NCBI GenBank assembly: GCA_017456885.1
Contig: JAFTIM010000014.1
Span: forward strand, 1-64,000
Direction: 5' to 3'
DNA from: Paludibacteraceae bacterium
Lineage (GTDB): Bacteria > Bacteroidota > Bacteroidia > Bacteroidales > Paludibacteraceae
DNA: 64,000 nucleotides
Numbering within the stretch: position 1 is the stretch's first letter; each line of letters begins with the position of its first letter. The notes beneath the pieces were generated by a model, which had not been told where the DNA came from, did no database searches, and saw only the letters and a program-made list of their open reading frames with translations. Made by a program: the position numbers and the translations under genes. Positions 1-8,277 of the stretch are shown here, one piece after another.

Positions 1-340
1 TCCGTGTCACAGTACCAGTGTGGGGGACCTTCCTCTCAGAACCCCTAAACATCGTCGACTTGGTGAGCCGTTACCTCACCAACTATCTAATGTTACGCAT
101 GCCCATCCATCAGCGGCTGACCTTTAGCAAATATCTCATGCGAGACCCCTGCTTCATGCGGTATTAGACCGTCTTTCGACGGATTATCCCACTCTGATGG
201 GTAGGTTGCATACGCGTTACTCACCCGTGCGCCGGTCGCCATCAAATCAAGCAAGCTTGATTCATGCTGCCCCTCGACTTGCATGTGTTAAGCCTATCGC
301 TAGCGTTCATCCTGAGCCAGGATCAAACTCTTCATTGTAC
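1..340 (-). rRNA. rrs: 16S ribosomal RNA, 5' part
   Basis: The minus strand reads as the 5' end of a bacterial 16S rRNA. The universal 27F-type site lies at about 312-334, followed by the V1 and V2 regions typical of Bacteroidales. The gene begins near 340 and runs off the left edge of the window, so only about the first 340 nucleotides are present. The rest of the rRNA operon lies outside the window. The 5' boundary is approximate because it rests on alignment from memory with the conserved start. Confidence 0.97.
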
Positions 341-476
341 TTTCTCTCTTAACTCAGGTAGATTTATCGTAGTCTTGACGGTCGGGTTATTCCCTTCCTT
401 TCCTTTTTACTACATTCTGTTGTTTCTCATTATCTCAAAGATCTCTTAAAATCCCTTTTCCTTACCAAAAGGACTG

Positions 477-508
477 CAAAGATAGAACCTTTTTTCTCCC
501 ACTCCAAA
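477..508 (-). promoter_or_regulatory. rRNA operon promoter, proximal
   Basis: On the minus strand a TTTG element (508-505) is followed after exactly 20 bases by TATCTTTG (484-477). This matches the Bacteroidota housekeeping promoter (-33 TTTG, 19-21 bases, -7 TAnnTTTG). Transcription would start near 470, leaving a leader of about 130 nucleotides before the 16S rRNA. The 341-476 leader holds no coding sequence that I can see. Confidence 0.75.
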
Positions 509-599
509 TATTTTTGAAGTTTTTTTTGATTTTTTTTTCAAACCAATACTCAAAATTTCAATCCTAACCATTACAGCCCCTCTCCCCAGAAAAGCGGTG

Positions 600-631
600 C
601 AAAAGTAGATACTTTTTTCTACCAATCCAAA
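600..631 (-). promoter_or_regulatory. rRNA operon promoter, distal
   Basis: A second copy of the same promoter architecture lies 123 bp upstream of the proximal one. TTTG (631-628), a 20-base spacer and TACTTTTG (607-600) lie on the minus strand. The flanking A/T-rich runs of the two promoters resemble each other. The rest of the 341-691 interval is AT-rich and contains no gene that I can support. Confidence 0.7.
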
Positions 632-691
632 CTTTTTTACATGTTTTTTATGAAAAATTTACAAACGACTGAATATCAGAAACAATTAACT

Positions 692-1654
692 TTACTTCAA
701 CCCAATACGAGATTCAATCCAGTCAACTACAAGGTTTCTTCCCTCCTCTGAAACTTGATCCAAGGAGTTAAAACAAGCAAATTTGTAATCATTTCTTTCG
801 GAGAAAAGACGCAGTTTATCTTTTATATACTCCACACTTTTTTTAGGTTTTAAATAAAGCAACACGGAAGAAGCACGGCGAAGTTCACATTTCCCTTGTT
901 TATAAAAATCCAAGTATTGCAACTCTTGGGCATTAAACTGCTTCAAATTCCGAAAACGATGACTAATGTTTTGCATTAAATATTCAGGATGTTCCGAAAA
1001 GTATTGCTCATAATAACTTTTTAACAAAGCTTTTGGAGTATGGTATATTTTAATCATATAAAGATGCCGTCCGAGTAAAGCTGCCGCATTATCCATTGTT
1101 TCTTTAAAAGTTACACGCTTGCTGCCATCACAGCGATACTTCAACAACCCATGTAATTTTACAACAAACGAACTATATTTTCTCCCATAACACACCAACT
1201 TACCATCTGTCGTAAAAAAATCTTCGGGAACAACGGGAGCGGTTAAAATCAAGTCATCGTTAAATTCTATAAAATGCTCGCTCAACCCAGGGATTCTCCA
1301 TGTCATCGTCTCTATACATATAGAATTGAACGTAGGCAAATACTGCTCATAACCACGAAAAATGATTTTATGATCAACAATTTCAACGGGAATATACCCT
1401 TCCGAAAAGTATTGTTTCAGAAAAGGTTCTACATTTGGATTTTGCTCATCAGTTACAATATAAATCTTGTTCAACCATGGCGCAAACCTGTTTAACGATG
1501 CCACACAATAGAATATCTCACCAACACTTTTATAACGCGTACTACCAGCGACATCGTCTGTATTCAGCATTTTTTGTGTACCATACTGCCGGCGTTTTTC
1601 CTTATGGCGAGGGTCGTCTCCATCGACCCATGTAATCACTGCGTCTATTTTCAT
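692..1654 (-). CDS. Stealth-family sugar-phosphate transferase
   Basis: This 320-residue protein has the Stealth conserved regions in order. CR1 is at residues 2-14 (IDAVITWVDGDDP) and CR2 spans roughly 40-137, including FNDD at 131-134. A CR3-like segment follows near the middle. Stealth proteins are hexose-1-phosphate transferases that build phosphodiester-linked surface polysaccharides. There is no signal peptide, so it should act in the cytoplasm. The ATG overlaps the stop of the upstream Stealth gene as ATGA, so the two are translationally coupled. The exact sugar substrate cannot be read from the sequence. The family call is strong; the role in a surface glycan is inferred from the family and from the acyltransferase upstream. 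Confidence 0.85.
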   Translation of the reverse strand: MKIDAVITWVDGDDPRHKEKRRQYGTQKMLNTDDVAGSTRYKSVGEIFYCVASLNRFAPWLNKIYIVTDEQNPNVEPFLKQYFSEGYIPVEIVDHKIIFRGYEQYLPTFNSICIETMTWRIPGLSEHFIEFNDDLILTAPVVPEDFFTTDGKLVCYGRKYSSFVVKLHGLLKYRCDGSKRVTFKETMDNAAALLGRHLYMIKIYHTPKALLKSYYEQYFSEHPEYLMQNISHRFRNLKQFNAQELQYLDFYKQGKCELRRASSVLLYLKPKKSVEYIKDKLRLFSERNDYKFACFNSLDQVSEEGRNLVVDWIESRIGLK

Positions 1655-2529
1655 AATTCAAATTTTGACTTAATAGGAAATGCGTCTTCAAATGCCGCGA
1701 GCAATACATTTCTCAATTTCGCATACCGATGTCGATTTAATTTCACATCATTGATGCACACCAACTTTTTAGATGGATTTTTAATGAAATTACATAATTG
1801 GGAAGCAGATGTTACCGCCACGGAAAAATGTTTTTTCGATTGGCGCTCATCTACAATTTTCCCTTGCAGATACAGATAATTTGTAAATACATACTGCGTA
1901 ATATTTTCTTTAGAACGCACACGTGTAAGCGAGACTTTAATTTGAGGTTCTATTGTTGCATACAATTTTTCACACTCACTTTTCAGCATTGGAGCACAAG
2001 TATGCTGTGGACGAAGATATTTCAAAGAATGCCCCATACCAAGTGCCAAACGCGCCATGCGATCGGAGCGATGACATATTTGCTTAAAGGTATTAAGCAC
2101 AAAAAAATGGCTGCTCATTCCGATTACCCCTTTGCCATCTCGAAAAAAATCTGTTGATTCACATTTTGCTACCGGAAATATATCATCGTTGAAATACAGA
2201 TACTCCTCGTCCAGCTCTTTTATCCGATGCAAATGCATTTCTATCAAATTGCTATTAAAACATGGCAAATACTCCGCAGGAATAATATCTCGATGAAAAA
2301 CCACGTTTACCTCATTGCGATTCACCCATTCGGGCACCTGACTTTCGCGAGCCACTACCAAATGAACTTTGCGTATAAAAGGCATATTCTTCTCGATGCC
2401 ACGAAACAAGTAGCGCAGCGTACCCCAATCGCGGAAACGCTTTTCAAGCATCTTTACATTGGTATGTGCGGCATATTCTTTTTGCCAAAGAGGGTCAAGC
2501 CCATTGACGTAGGTTATTACAATGTCCAT
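1651..2529 (-). CDS. Stealth-family sugar-phosphate transferase (second copy)
   Basis: This is a second Stealth protein of 292 residues. CR1 starts at residue 1 (MDIVITYVNGLDPLW), CR2 runs from about 30 to 120, and FNDD is at 113-116. It is clearly diverged from the downstream copy, so the pair may act on different sugars or sequentially. I chose the ATG at 2529 because it begins CR1 directly and lies 4 bp after the stop of the acyltransferase gene. A start 33 codons further upstream is open but would overlap that gene by about 95 bp. It forms an operon with the two flanking genes on the minus strand. Confidence 0.83.
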   Translation of the reverse strand: MDIVITYVNGLDPLWQKEYAAHTNVKMLEKRFRDWGTLRYLFRGIEKNMPFIRKVHLVVARESQVPEWVNRNEVNVVFHRDIIPAEYLPCFNSNLIEMHLHRIKELDEEYLYFNDDIFPVAKCESTDFFRDGKGVIGMSSHFFVLNTFKQICHRSDRMARLALGMGHSLKYLRPQHTCAPMLKSECEKLYATIEPQIKVSLTRVRSKENITQYVFTNYLYLQGKIVDERQSKKHFSVAVTSASQLCNFIKNPSKKLVCINDVKLNRHRYAKLRNVLLAAFEDAFPIKSKFEL

Positions 2530-2533
2530 AGTT

Positions 2534-3484
2534 TTACTTTTTACATTTTTCCCCAAAAATACGTGCTTGTTTTGCAGGCGTATGTTTCCATCGCCGATGC
2601 GACCACATCCATAATTCGGGTTGAGCAATTATTTGTTGTTCCAAAATACGTGCATAACGTTCGTTTATCTCATGAGGAGCAACTTCGTCTTTTCCATTAT
2701 ATATTTCTACAAGTTTCAACGAGTATTTTCCTCTTGCAAGACGCGTGATATAAGCATAATAAATAGGTAAATGAAACTTTTGCGCAAGCAGTTCGGCTCC
2801 CTCGTTAAATATTGTATCTTGATTCAGAAATCGATGCCAATGGCTGTCGGCAAGCAGATGCGGACTTTGGTCGGAAACCAACCCAAGCACCCGCTTCCGA
2901 TTGTCATTACGATTTTTCAGATAATAACGCACGGCCTCATTCATAGGAATTTGACGAACATTTTCCGAGAAACTGCGCAATCGAGCATAAAAGCATTCAA
3001 AAATTTCGCTATGAAGCGGATGATATACGCTCACGAAATCGCAATTTTTGTCTTGCCAACACCACATCGGGAAATATTCCCAACAGCCATAATGTGCCGC
3101 CATAGCAATCCAATCCTGCCCCTGTGTTTTTTTTAAAACTTCATCGGTATTTTCCCAAACGATAAACTCCGATTGACGCTTTTCGGTTACACCGGCAAGA
3201 CTTATGGTGTCAACCACCACCTCCGCCAAAGTATTATAATACTTACGGCGAATAGAGCGAATGGCTCGTTGCGATTTTTCGGGAAACGATTTTTGTAAAT
3301 TCGTAGTAATAACCTTACGCCTATATCCAAAAAGCATAAGCATCCCCGCAAAAAAAGGTTGCAACAAATAGTAACGAAACCAACGTGGCAAAACACTCAC
3401 TATGCGACACATTGCCCATAACAAATTCAATGCAATGCGCTTATGCCACTTCAACTCCGTTTCGTTTACGCTTTGTTCGCTCAC
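2534..3484 (-). CDS. LpxL/HtrB-like lipid A acyltransferase
   Basis: This 316-residue protein belongs to the lysophospholipid/lipid A acyltransferase family. A hydrophobic N-terminal segment at about residues 15-55 should anchor it to the inner membrane. The catalytic HX4(D/E) motif is visible as H131-YGCW-E136. Such enzymes add a secondary acyl chain to the lipid A precursor. A TACCTTTG -7 element lies at 3514-3507 on the minus strand, 23 bp before the ATG, without a clear -33 box. It is the first gene of a three-gene operon with the two Stealth transferases, which suggests joint modification of a surface glycolipid. Bacteroidota often carry several paralogues, so the exact acyl position is unknown. 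Confidence 0.82.
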   Translation of the reverse strand: MSEQSVNETELKWHKRIALNLLWAMCRIVSVLPRWFRYYLLQPFFAGMLMLFGYRRKVITTNLQKSFPEKSQRAIRSIRRKYYNTLAEVVVDTISLAGVTEKRQSEFIVWENTDEVLKKTQGQDWIAMAAHYGCWEYFPMWCWQDKNCDFVSVYHPLHSEIFECFYARLRSFSENVRQIPMNEAVRYYLKNRNDNRKRVLGLVSDQSPHLLADSHWHRFLNQDTIFNEGAELLAQKFHLPIYYAYITRLARGKYSLKLVEIYNGKDEVAPHEINERYARILEQQIIAQPELWMWSHRRWKHTPAKQARIFGEKCKK

Positions 3485-3562
3485 CTGATTTTTTTGTTAA
3501 AGATTGCAAAGGTAATGAAAAAGTTATGATATAAGCATTTTTCAAAAAGAAGGACAACTTTC

Positions 3563-4441
3563 CTATTCCTTCACTCCGAAGTATTTCATACTCTCACAGA
3601 AACAATCTTGAGCAGTAAGAATTGTTTCTCGCAGGAAACCATTGATTTTTCCCCAATTCTGAAGGCCTCGATAATAAAACAATCTCAAATCTTCCGTAAT
3701 TATAAAAGGTGTAATACCACTTTGTAAGCACTGCCATAGCATCAACAATCTGCCTACACGGCCATTGCCGTCCTGAAACGGATGAATAGATTCAAAACGC
3801 ACATGAAAATCCAATATATCATCCAACGTAACTTGCGACAGAGCATTGTATGCTGACAGCAAGTGCTTCATTTCTTGCTGTACATCAGCGGGTTGAGTGG
3901 TGATTTCTCCGCCAACCTCGTTAGCAAGTTTCTTATATGCTCCTACGGCAAACCACAATTTTTGACTATCAGAAGTATTGGTTTTCAACAACAAATGCAA
4001 ATACTTGATATGAATTTCTGTAATTTTATCCATGGCATGCTCTATTACATAATCTATACAACGAAAATGATTTACCGTTTCCATTATATCATCTATACGA
4101 GTGTTTTCAGTTGTAATTCCAAGCGTATTTGTCTCAAAAATATAACGTGTTTGCTCTTTGGTCAAGCGACTTCCCTCTATATGGTTGGAATTATAAGTTA
4201 AATCTATTTGCAAGCGATGATAAATTCCTCCTTTCAATCGACTTTCTTTTTCTTCCCTCAAACGCGAAAGCAGAGGCGACACTTTTTTGTTTTTTGTAGG
4301 TAACGTAGCAGACGAAGGGATATTCCACGTTTTACCCACAAGAAAAGCCCCACTTATTTTCCCTGTAGCACAATAGTTACGAGCAGTTCGTTCACTTATG
4401 CCATACTTTTCTGCAAATTGTTTAACTGATATATATTCCAT
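3563..4441 (-). CDS. Fic-domain protein with N-terminal helix-turn-helix
   Basis: This 292-residue protein has a MerR/excisionase-like DNA-binding segment at residues 1-42. A class II inhibitory motif follows (SNHIEG, 85-90, matching S/T-x3-E-G/N). The Fic core has the catalytic motif HPFQDGNGR at 220-228 followed by VGR. Fic enzymes transfer AMP or another nucleotide-derived group to a target hydroxyl; the N-terminal helix with its Glu normally holds the enzyme in check. I prefer the ATG at 4441 because homologous HTH proteins begin at this point; another ATG lies at 4453. The promoter is overlaid by a 34-bp palindrome, suggesting self-repression. The target is unknown. No antitoxin gene is adjacent, consistent with built-in inhibition. 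Confidence 0.88.
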   Translation of the reverse strand: MEYISVKQFAEKYGISERTARNYCATGKISGAFLVGKTWNIPSSATLPTKNKKVSPLLSRLREEKESRLKGGIYHRLQIDLTYNSNHIEGSRLTKEQTRYIFETNTLGITTENTRIDDIMETVNHFRCIDYVIEHAMDKITEIHIKYLHLLLKTNTSDSQKLWFAVGAYKKLANEVGGEITTQPADVQQEMKHLLSAYNALSQVTLDDILDFHVRFESIHPFQDGNGRVGRLLMLWQCLQSGITPFIITEDLRLFYYRGLQNWGKINGFLRETILTAQDCFCESMKYFGVKE

Positions 4442-4474
4442 AGTTATCGGCAAGTTTTATCTAAAAAACCGCCA

Positions 4475-4514
4475 CAAAGGTATCATTTCTTGCCGATATC
4501 GGCAAGAAATGATA
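4475..4514 (-). promoter_or_regulatory. fic promoter overlapped by a 34-bp perfect palindrome (operator)
   Basis: The minus strand carries TACCTTTG at 4482-4475 as -7 element, with TTG (4505-4503) 20 bases upstream. A perfect palindrome of 17 bp per arm runs 4481-4514, centred on GATATC at 4495-4500. It covers the whole interval between the -33 and -7 elements. A further half site (TATCGGCAAG, 4445-4454) overlaps the start codons. A repressor dimer bound here would block RNA polymerase. The Fic protein's own HTH is the obvious candidate, but this is inference. Confidence 0.7.
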
Positions 4515-4574
4515 TTAATTTCCTTTTTGCTTGAAATATACTTTTATGAGAATATTTTTCTATTTTTGCAGAGA

Positions 4575-4849
4575 AGTTTTGCGACTCATTTTGTTGTGAA
4601 ACTTCAAAAGACATATTAAAAAGGCGTTTATTGACGCTTTGTTCTGACGTTTTGAAACTTCGCAACTTTCAATTTCTCTATCAGGACTTAGCAACGATAG
4701 ATGCCCAACGGGTATAAAGTTTTATGCCAACCATTGCGTGTTGGTATTAGTTTATATCGGCGTGGGCTTCAGCGTTGTTGTTCGATAGAGAAAGGCAATG
4801 CGAAGGCCTCAAAACGTGGAACGGCAACAGTCGAATTCCACGTTTTTTT
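4575..4849 (+). ncRNA. Structured RNA candidate, about 275 nt (6S-like rod)
   Basis: A TATTTTTG -7 element at 4561-4568 precedes a stretch with no convincing reading frame that ends in a strong intrinsic terminator. The central part folds as a long irregular rod. TTTCTCTATC (4673-4682) pairs with 4784-4793, AGCAACG (4690-4696) with 4773-4779, GCCCA (4703-4707) with 4763-4767, and 4725-4731 with 4740-4746 at the tip. Smaller hairpins lie upstream, for example GCGT/ACGC around 4624-4637. A rod with internal loops resembles 6S RNA or the Bacteroidales-1 RNA in general shape, but I cannot confirm homology. It occupies most of the gap between fic and the lipoprotein gene. Confidence 0.5.
4812..4849 (+). 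terminator. Intrinsic terminator of the structured RNA
   Basis: A perfect 10-bp stem, AAACGTGGAA (4812-4821) with TTCCACGTTT (4836-4845), encloses a 14-nt loop and runs into a T-tract ending at 4849. It separates the structured RNA from the lipoprotein gene that starts at 4923. Confidence 0.75.
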
Positions 4850-4922
4850 ATGTGCCTTTTCAGAACAATTAATTTTTATAAACCGCATAATCGGGAGTTC
4901 TTATGCAAAAAATTACTTCGCT

Positions 4923-5789
4923 ATGAATATAAAAGTTTATTTAAAAAATTTCATTTTATTAAATGTATGTATTATTATTCTTTGTGGATGCAATAAATTC
5001 CCAACTACACCAATTTTCGAAGAGTTATCTCTTGACGAATTGCAAGAATGTATAAAAAAAGATCCAGATTTCGCTTTTTTTTATGATAACATAAATTCTG
5101 AATCTCTTTCTATAAAAATGACACCTTCTCAAAAAGTATTATTTAAAGATATTTCTTATGAAAGATTGTTTAAATATTTTAAAAATGATCTAGAATGGAT
5201 TGATGGATATAAAGACTCTATATGTGAAAGAGAATGGAAATCCCTATATTCGGTAAAAATTGATTCAATTATTGCATATTGGAAACAGTACCCAATAGAA
5301 AGTTGTAAAGAAACACATCGTTATGCACAAGTACAAATAATTGATGTTACTGACACTACTATACTATTTAAGATTACTTCAAACCTTTCTTTTATAGACC
5401 GATTTGAATACAGTGTAAGATGGCCAGAAAACGATTACTATAGTGAATACTTAGAAAAAGATATTTGTTTCTCAAATGAGAATAATAACAAAATTGTTAA
5501 AAAAAAGAGATACTTCACATATGAAAAAAAACCAATACCAACGGAAGTAATTGTTACAACAATTCTTTTCGACGATAAGGAAGTCAAATCCAAATTTAGA
5601 GAATATAGTATTCCACATACAGTAAGAAAATATTTGGCAGAACCTAATGAATACAAATGGGAGGAAATAGCTGAAGATTTTTTTGTTTCTAAATATGATT
5701 ACTTCAGAGAAAAGAGGGCAATCGATTTAATAAACTTTGATAAATTGTGTTATGAATTTATAGAAGAGTTAGATATTAATCTTTATTAA
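4923..5789 (+). CDS. Predicted lipoprotein, family not recognised
   Basis: This 288-residue protein begins with a hydrophobic signal segment ending in a lipobox-like ILCGC, so Cys at about residue 21 should be lipidated. The mature part is charged, rich in Glu, Asp, Lys and Tyr, and has no motif I recognise. An open frame continues upstream to 4701, but that part overlaps the structured RNA and its terminator; the ATG at 4923 directly starts the signal peptide. The gene is AT-rich like its downstream partner, 30 bp away, and the two look like a transferred pair. Confidence 0.75.
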   Translation: MNIKVYLKNFILLNVCIIILCGCNKFPTTPIFEELSLDELQECIKKDPDFAFFYDNINSESLSIKMTPSQKVLFKDISYERLFKYFKNDLEWIDGYKDSICEREWKSLYSVKIDSIIAYWKQYPIESCKETHRYAQVQIIDVTDTTILFKITSNLSFIDRFEYSVRWPENDYYSEYLEKDICFSNENNNKIVKKKRYFTYEKKPIPTEVIVTTILFDDKEVKSKFREYSIPHTVRKYLAEPNEYKWEEIAEDFFVSKYDYFREKRAIDLINFDKLCYEFIEELDINLY

Positions 5790-5819
5790 CAGATAAAAAT
5801 TCTTATTTGAAAAATATTT

Positions 5820-6338
5820 ATGTCTCTATCAGAAAAAAATTATGATTATGATTCTATAAATCCTCAATATAGAAATCTATTAACCATAGACCAAAAGAAT
5901 GTTATATGTGAAATATTTTCAATACAATCTGAATCCTTTAGATCAGATTATCCTGTTGACAATAGAGTAAAACGTAATATATGGAATAACTTAGTTATAT
6001 CAATGCCAAAATGTAACCGAAAACTTGTATATAGATTTCTTAATACCTATGATAAAATGAATGTAATTATTGGAGAAGTATTAGTAATAGAACATAGTTT
6101 AACAACAACAAAAATAGGACGTGGATTTATGGGAAAAGACAAATATTTTGGCAAATATATAATAAACTGTAAATCAAAAAAGTATACAAAAGCTCATGAT
6201 GTAAGCGTCTTATGGAATCCCAATTATTCTACATTAAAAGGAGAAAAACAAGTTAATTTTGAGGAAGGAACATCTTTTAAAGTTTATAAAATTATTGAGG
6301 TTTATGGAAAACCTTATATTTATCTAAATGAACTATAA
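5820..6338 (+). CDS. ADP-ribosyltransferase-fold protein, probably catalytically degenerate
   Basis: I see the order of motifs of R-S-E type ADP-ribosyltransferases in this 172-residue protein. Arg72 lies in a beta strand (KLVYRFLN), a Thr-rich 'STS' equivalent is at 94-97 (LTTT), and a C-terminal block GEKQVNFEEGTSFKV (141-155) fits the ExE region. At the second Glu of ExE, the usual catalytic residue, Gln144 stands instead. There is no signal peptide. The fold assignment is from motif pattern only and needs a profile search. G+C is very low (16 of 60 bases in 6001-6060). It follows the lipoprotein gene and is closed by a strong terminator. Confidence 0.55.
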   Translation: MSLSEKNYDYDSINPQYRNLLTIDQKNVICEIFSIQSESFRSDYPVDNRVKRNIWNNLVISMPKCNRKLVYRFLNTYDKMNVIIGEVLVIEHSLTTTKIGRGFMGKDKYFGKYIINCKSKKYTKAHDVSVLWNPNYSTLKGEKQVNFEEGTSFKVYKIIEVYGKPYIYLNEL

Positions 6339-6361
6339 ATAAAAGTAAACAAGAGAGAACC

Positions 6362-6390
6362 AATAAAAGAGTCCGGTGGACTCTTTTATT
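6362..6390. terminator. Bidirectional terminator
   Basis: A perfect 13-bp inverted repeat (6362-6374 with 6378-6390) with a GGT loop is flanked by A and T runs on both sides. It serves the ART-like gene on the plus strand and tyrA, which ends at 6408, on the minus strand. Confidence 0.85.
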
Positions 6391-6407
6391 GTATATATAA
6401 ACATTTT

Positions 6408-7181
6408 TTACTCAATATTCTTTCGTACTTTTTTGAGGAAGGTCTGCATGGCATCAGTGTCTTTTTGGCGAATGATGTCAAGCAGAAGTTCCAGCTCGGT
6501 TTGTATTTTTTCTACCTGATTGGGTGTGTGTGGATTGAAAAGAATTTCGGAAAGCAAATAATCGTCTTCCGAGAGCAATCCGCGAGCCACCGCCATGTGT
6601 TTTTTGAACGTCGTACCCGGAGCATCTTGGTGCTTCATAATGGCAGAAAAAACCAACGACGACACAAACGGCAACGAAAGCGAATAAGCAATCGTTTCGT
6701 CGTGTTCTTCAAAAGAGTATTCAAAAATGTTCAGTTTGAGCGAGTTATAGAAATCTTTGAAAAACATTTTTCCCAAATAATCGGATTCGGCAATGATAAT
6801 GGCATTTTCGCTCGAAAGATTGTCAAGTCGGGCAAACGTAGGTCCAAACATCGGGTGCGTAGAAACAAAACGCATTCCCGTTTTTTGGTAAAACTCAGGC
6901 AAACCTGTTTTTACCGAAGCAATATCGGACAAGATACAATCTTTGGACACATAGGGCAACACTTTTTCGAACGCCTCGATGGTGTATTTTATGGTAGCAG
7001 CGTTGATAACGAGTTCGGGATTGAACTCACGCACACTCTCCAATTCACTCATGCGTTGAGTGTTAAACACAAATCGCAAACGCGAGGCATCGGGATCGTA
7101 CAATGCAACTTCGTGTTTCAGACAAAGAGCATCGGTAAAAAACGTTCCCATTTTACCTGCACCTAAAATCAATATCCTCAT
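6408..7181 (-). CDS. tyrA: Prephenate dehydrogenase
   Basis: This 257-residue enzyme oxidatively decarboxylates prephenate to 4-hydroxyphenylpyruvate, the tyrosine branch of aromatic synthesis. The N-terminus is a Rossmann fold with GAGKMG at residues 7-12. A conserved THPMFGPTFA segment near residue 108 matches the prephenate-dehydrogenase active site (THPMFGP). It lacks a fused chorismate mutase, which is instead carried by the upstream gene. It is the last gene of the four-gene Phe/Tyr operon, 12 bp after the DAHP synthase gene, and should fall under the attenuator at 10.3 kb. Confidence 0.93.
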   Translation of the reverse strand: MRILILGAGKMGTFFTDALCLKHEVALYDPDASRLRFVFNTQRMSELESVREFNPELVINAATIKYTIEAFEKVLPYVSKDCILSDIASVKTGLPEFYQKTGMRFVSTHPMFGPTFARLDNLSSENAIIIAESDYLGKMFFKDFYNSLKLNIFEYSFEEHDETIAYSLSLPFVSSLVFSAIMKHQDAPGTTFKKHMAVARGLLSEDDYLLSEILFNPHTPNQVEKIQTELELLLDIIRQKDTDAMQTFLKKVRKNIE

Positions 7182-7193
7182 TTTACGGAGAAT

Positions 7194-8261
7194 TTATTTA
7201 TTAATGATTTCCACCTGCTGACGAACCGACTCTTCGTGAATAGCCTCAAAAACCTTTTTCATAAATTCGCTATCCATACCGCATTGCACAGCCTGAATGC
7301 CACGTTTGTTGATAATCTCGTCATAACGCCCCGACTGAAAAATCGTCATATTATGTTCTTTTTTGAATACACCTATTTCGCGCGAGATACGCATACGTTT
7401 TGCCAAAGTTTCAATCAGTTGATTGTCGCATTCATCAATTTGCGAACGCAATTCGCTCAAATTTTCAGTAGTTTGCTTTCCCTCACGAATAACCAAAAGA
7501 TTCAAAATATAGCTCAAAATATCAGGCGTAACTTGTTGCATGGCATCGCTCCAAGCGCAATCGGGATTTTCGTGCGATTCCACCATTAAACCATCAAAAT
7601 TTAGGTCCATAGCTTGCTGACAAAGCGGGGCTATCAATTCGCGTTTGCCACCGATATGGCTCGGGTCGCAAATAATAGGCAAATTCGGCAAGCGACGACG
7701 CAATTCAATAGGAATATGCCATTGAGGAATGTTACGATAAATTTTTTTGTCGTAGGAACTAAATCCGCGATGTATCACTCCAAGTTGTTTGACTCCGGCA
7801 TTATTCAATCGTTCCAAGGCTCCTATCCACAACTCCAAATCGGGATTAACAGGATTTTTTACCAACACTGGAATATCTACTCCACGTAGTGAATCGGCAA
7901 TTTCTTGTACAGCAAAAGGGTTTGCCGATGTTCTTGCTCCAATCCAAAGCAAGTCAATGTCGTATTTCAAAACCTCTTCCACGTGTTTTGCCGTAGCCAC
8001 TTCGGTAGCCACATACATGTCTGTTTCTTCTTTTACGCGTTGCAACCACGCCAAGCCTTTTTCGCCAACACCTTCAAAACCTCCCGGTTTTGTACGAGGT
8101 TTCCAAATACCCGCACGAAAGATTTTGATTCCTTTGGCAGCTAATTGTTTGGCCGTGTTCAGAGTTTGTTCTTCCGACTCTGCACTACACGGACCTGCTA
8201 TCACAATGGGACGTTTCTCTTCAACGCCTTCCATCTTTATTTTTTTCAATTCTAATTCCAT
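7194..8261 (-). CDS. Bifunctional DAHP synthase / chorismate mutase
   Basis: Residues 1-260 form a 3-deoxy-7-phosphoheptulonate synthase of the short type I-beta class, with GPCSAES near residue 23, WKPRTKPGGFEG near 54 and DPSHIGGKRE near 200. It condenses phosphoenolpyruvate and erythrose 4-phosphate. Residues 265-355 form an AroQ-type chorismate mutase (LRSQIDECDNQLIETLAKRM and following helices). The fusion joins the first step of the shikimate pathway with the branch point to Phe and Tyr. It is a known arrangement in Bacteroidota. It lies 16 bp after the aminotransferase gene, inside the attenuated operon. Confidence 0.95.
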   Translation of the reverse strand: MELELKKIKMEGVEEKRPIVIAGPCSAESEEQTLNTAKQLAAKGIKIFRAGIWKPRTKPGGFEGVGEKGLAWLQRVKEETDMYVATEVATAKHVEEVLKYDIDLLWIGARTSANPFAVQEIADSLRGVDIPVLVKNPVNPDLELWIGALERLNNAGVKQLGVIHRGFSSYDKKIYRNIPQWHIPIELRRRLPNLPIICDPSHIGGKRELIAPLCQQAMDLNFDGLMVESHENPDCAWSDAMQQVTPDILSYILNLLVIREGKQTTENLSELRSQIDECDNQLIETLAKRMRISREIGVFKKEHNMTIFQSGRYDEIINKRGIQAVQCGMDSEFMKKVFEAIHEESVRQQVEIINK

Positions 8262-8277
8262 ATTTAAATATATTTTC

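Noticed and set aside
4701-4922. N-terminal extension of the lipoprotein gene by 74 codons
   Set aside because: It runs through the structured RNA and its terminator, and the signal peptide begins only at 4923.
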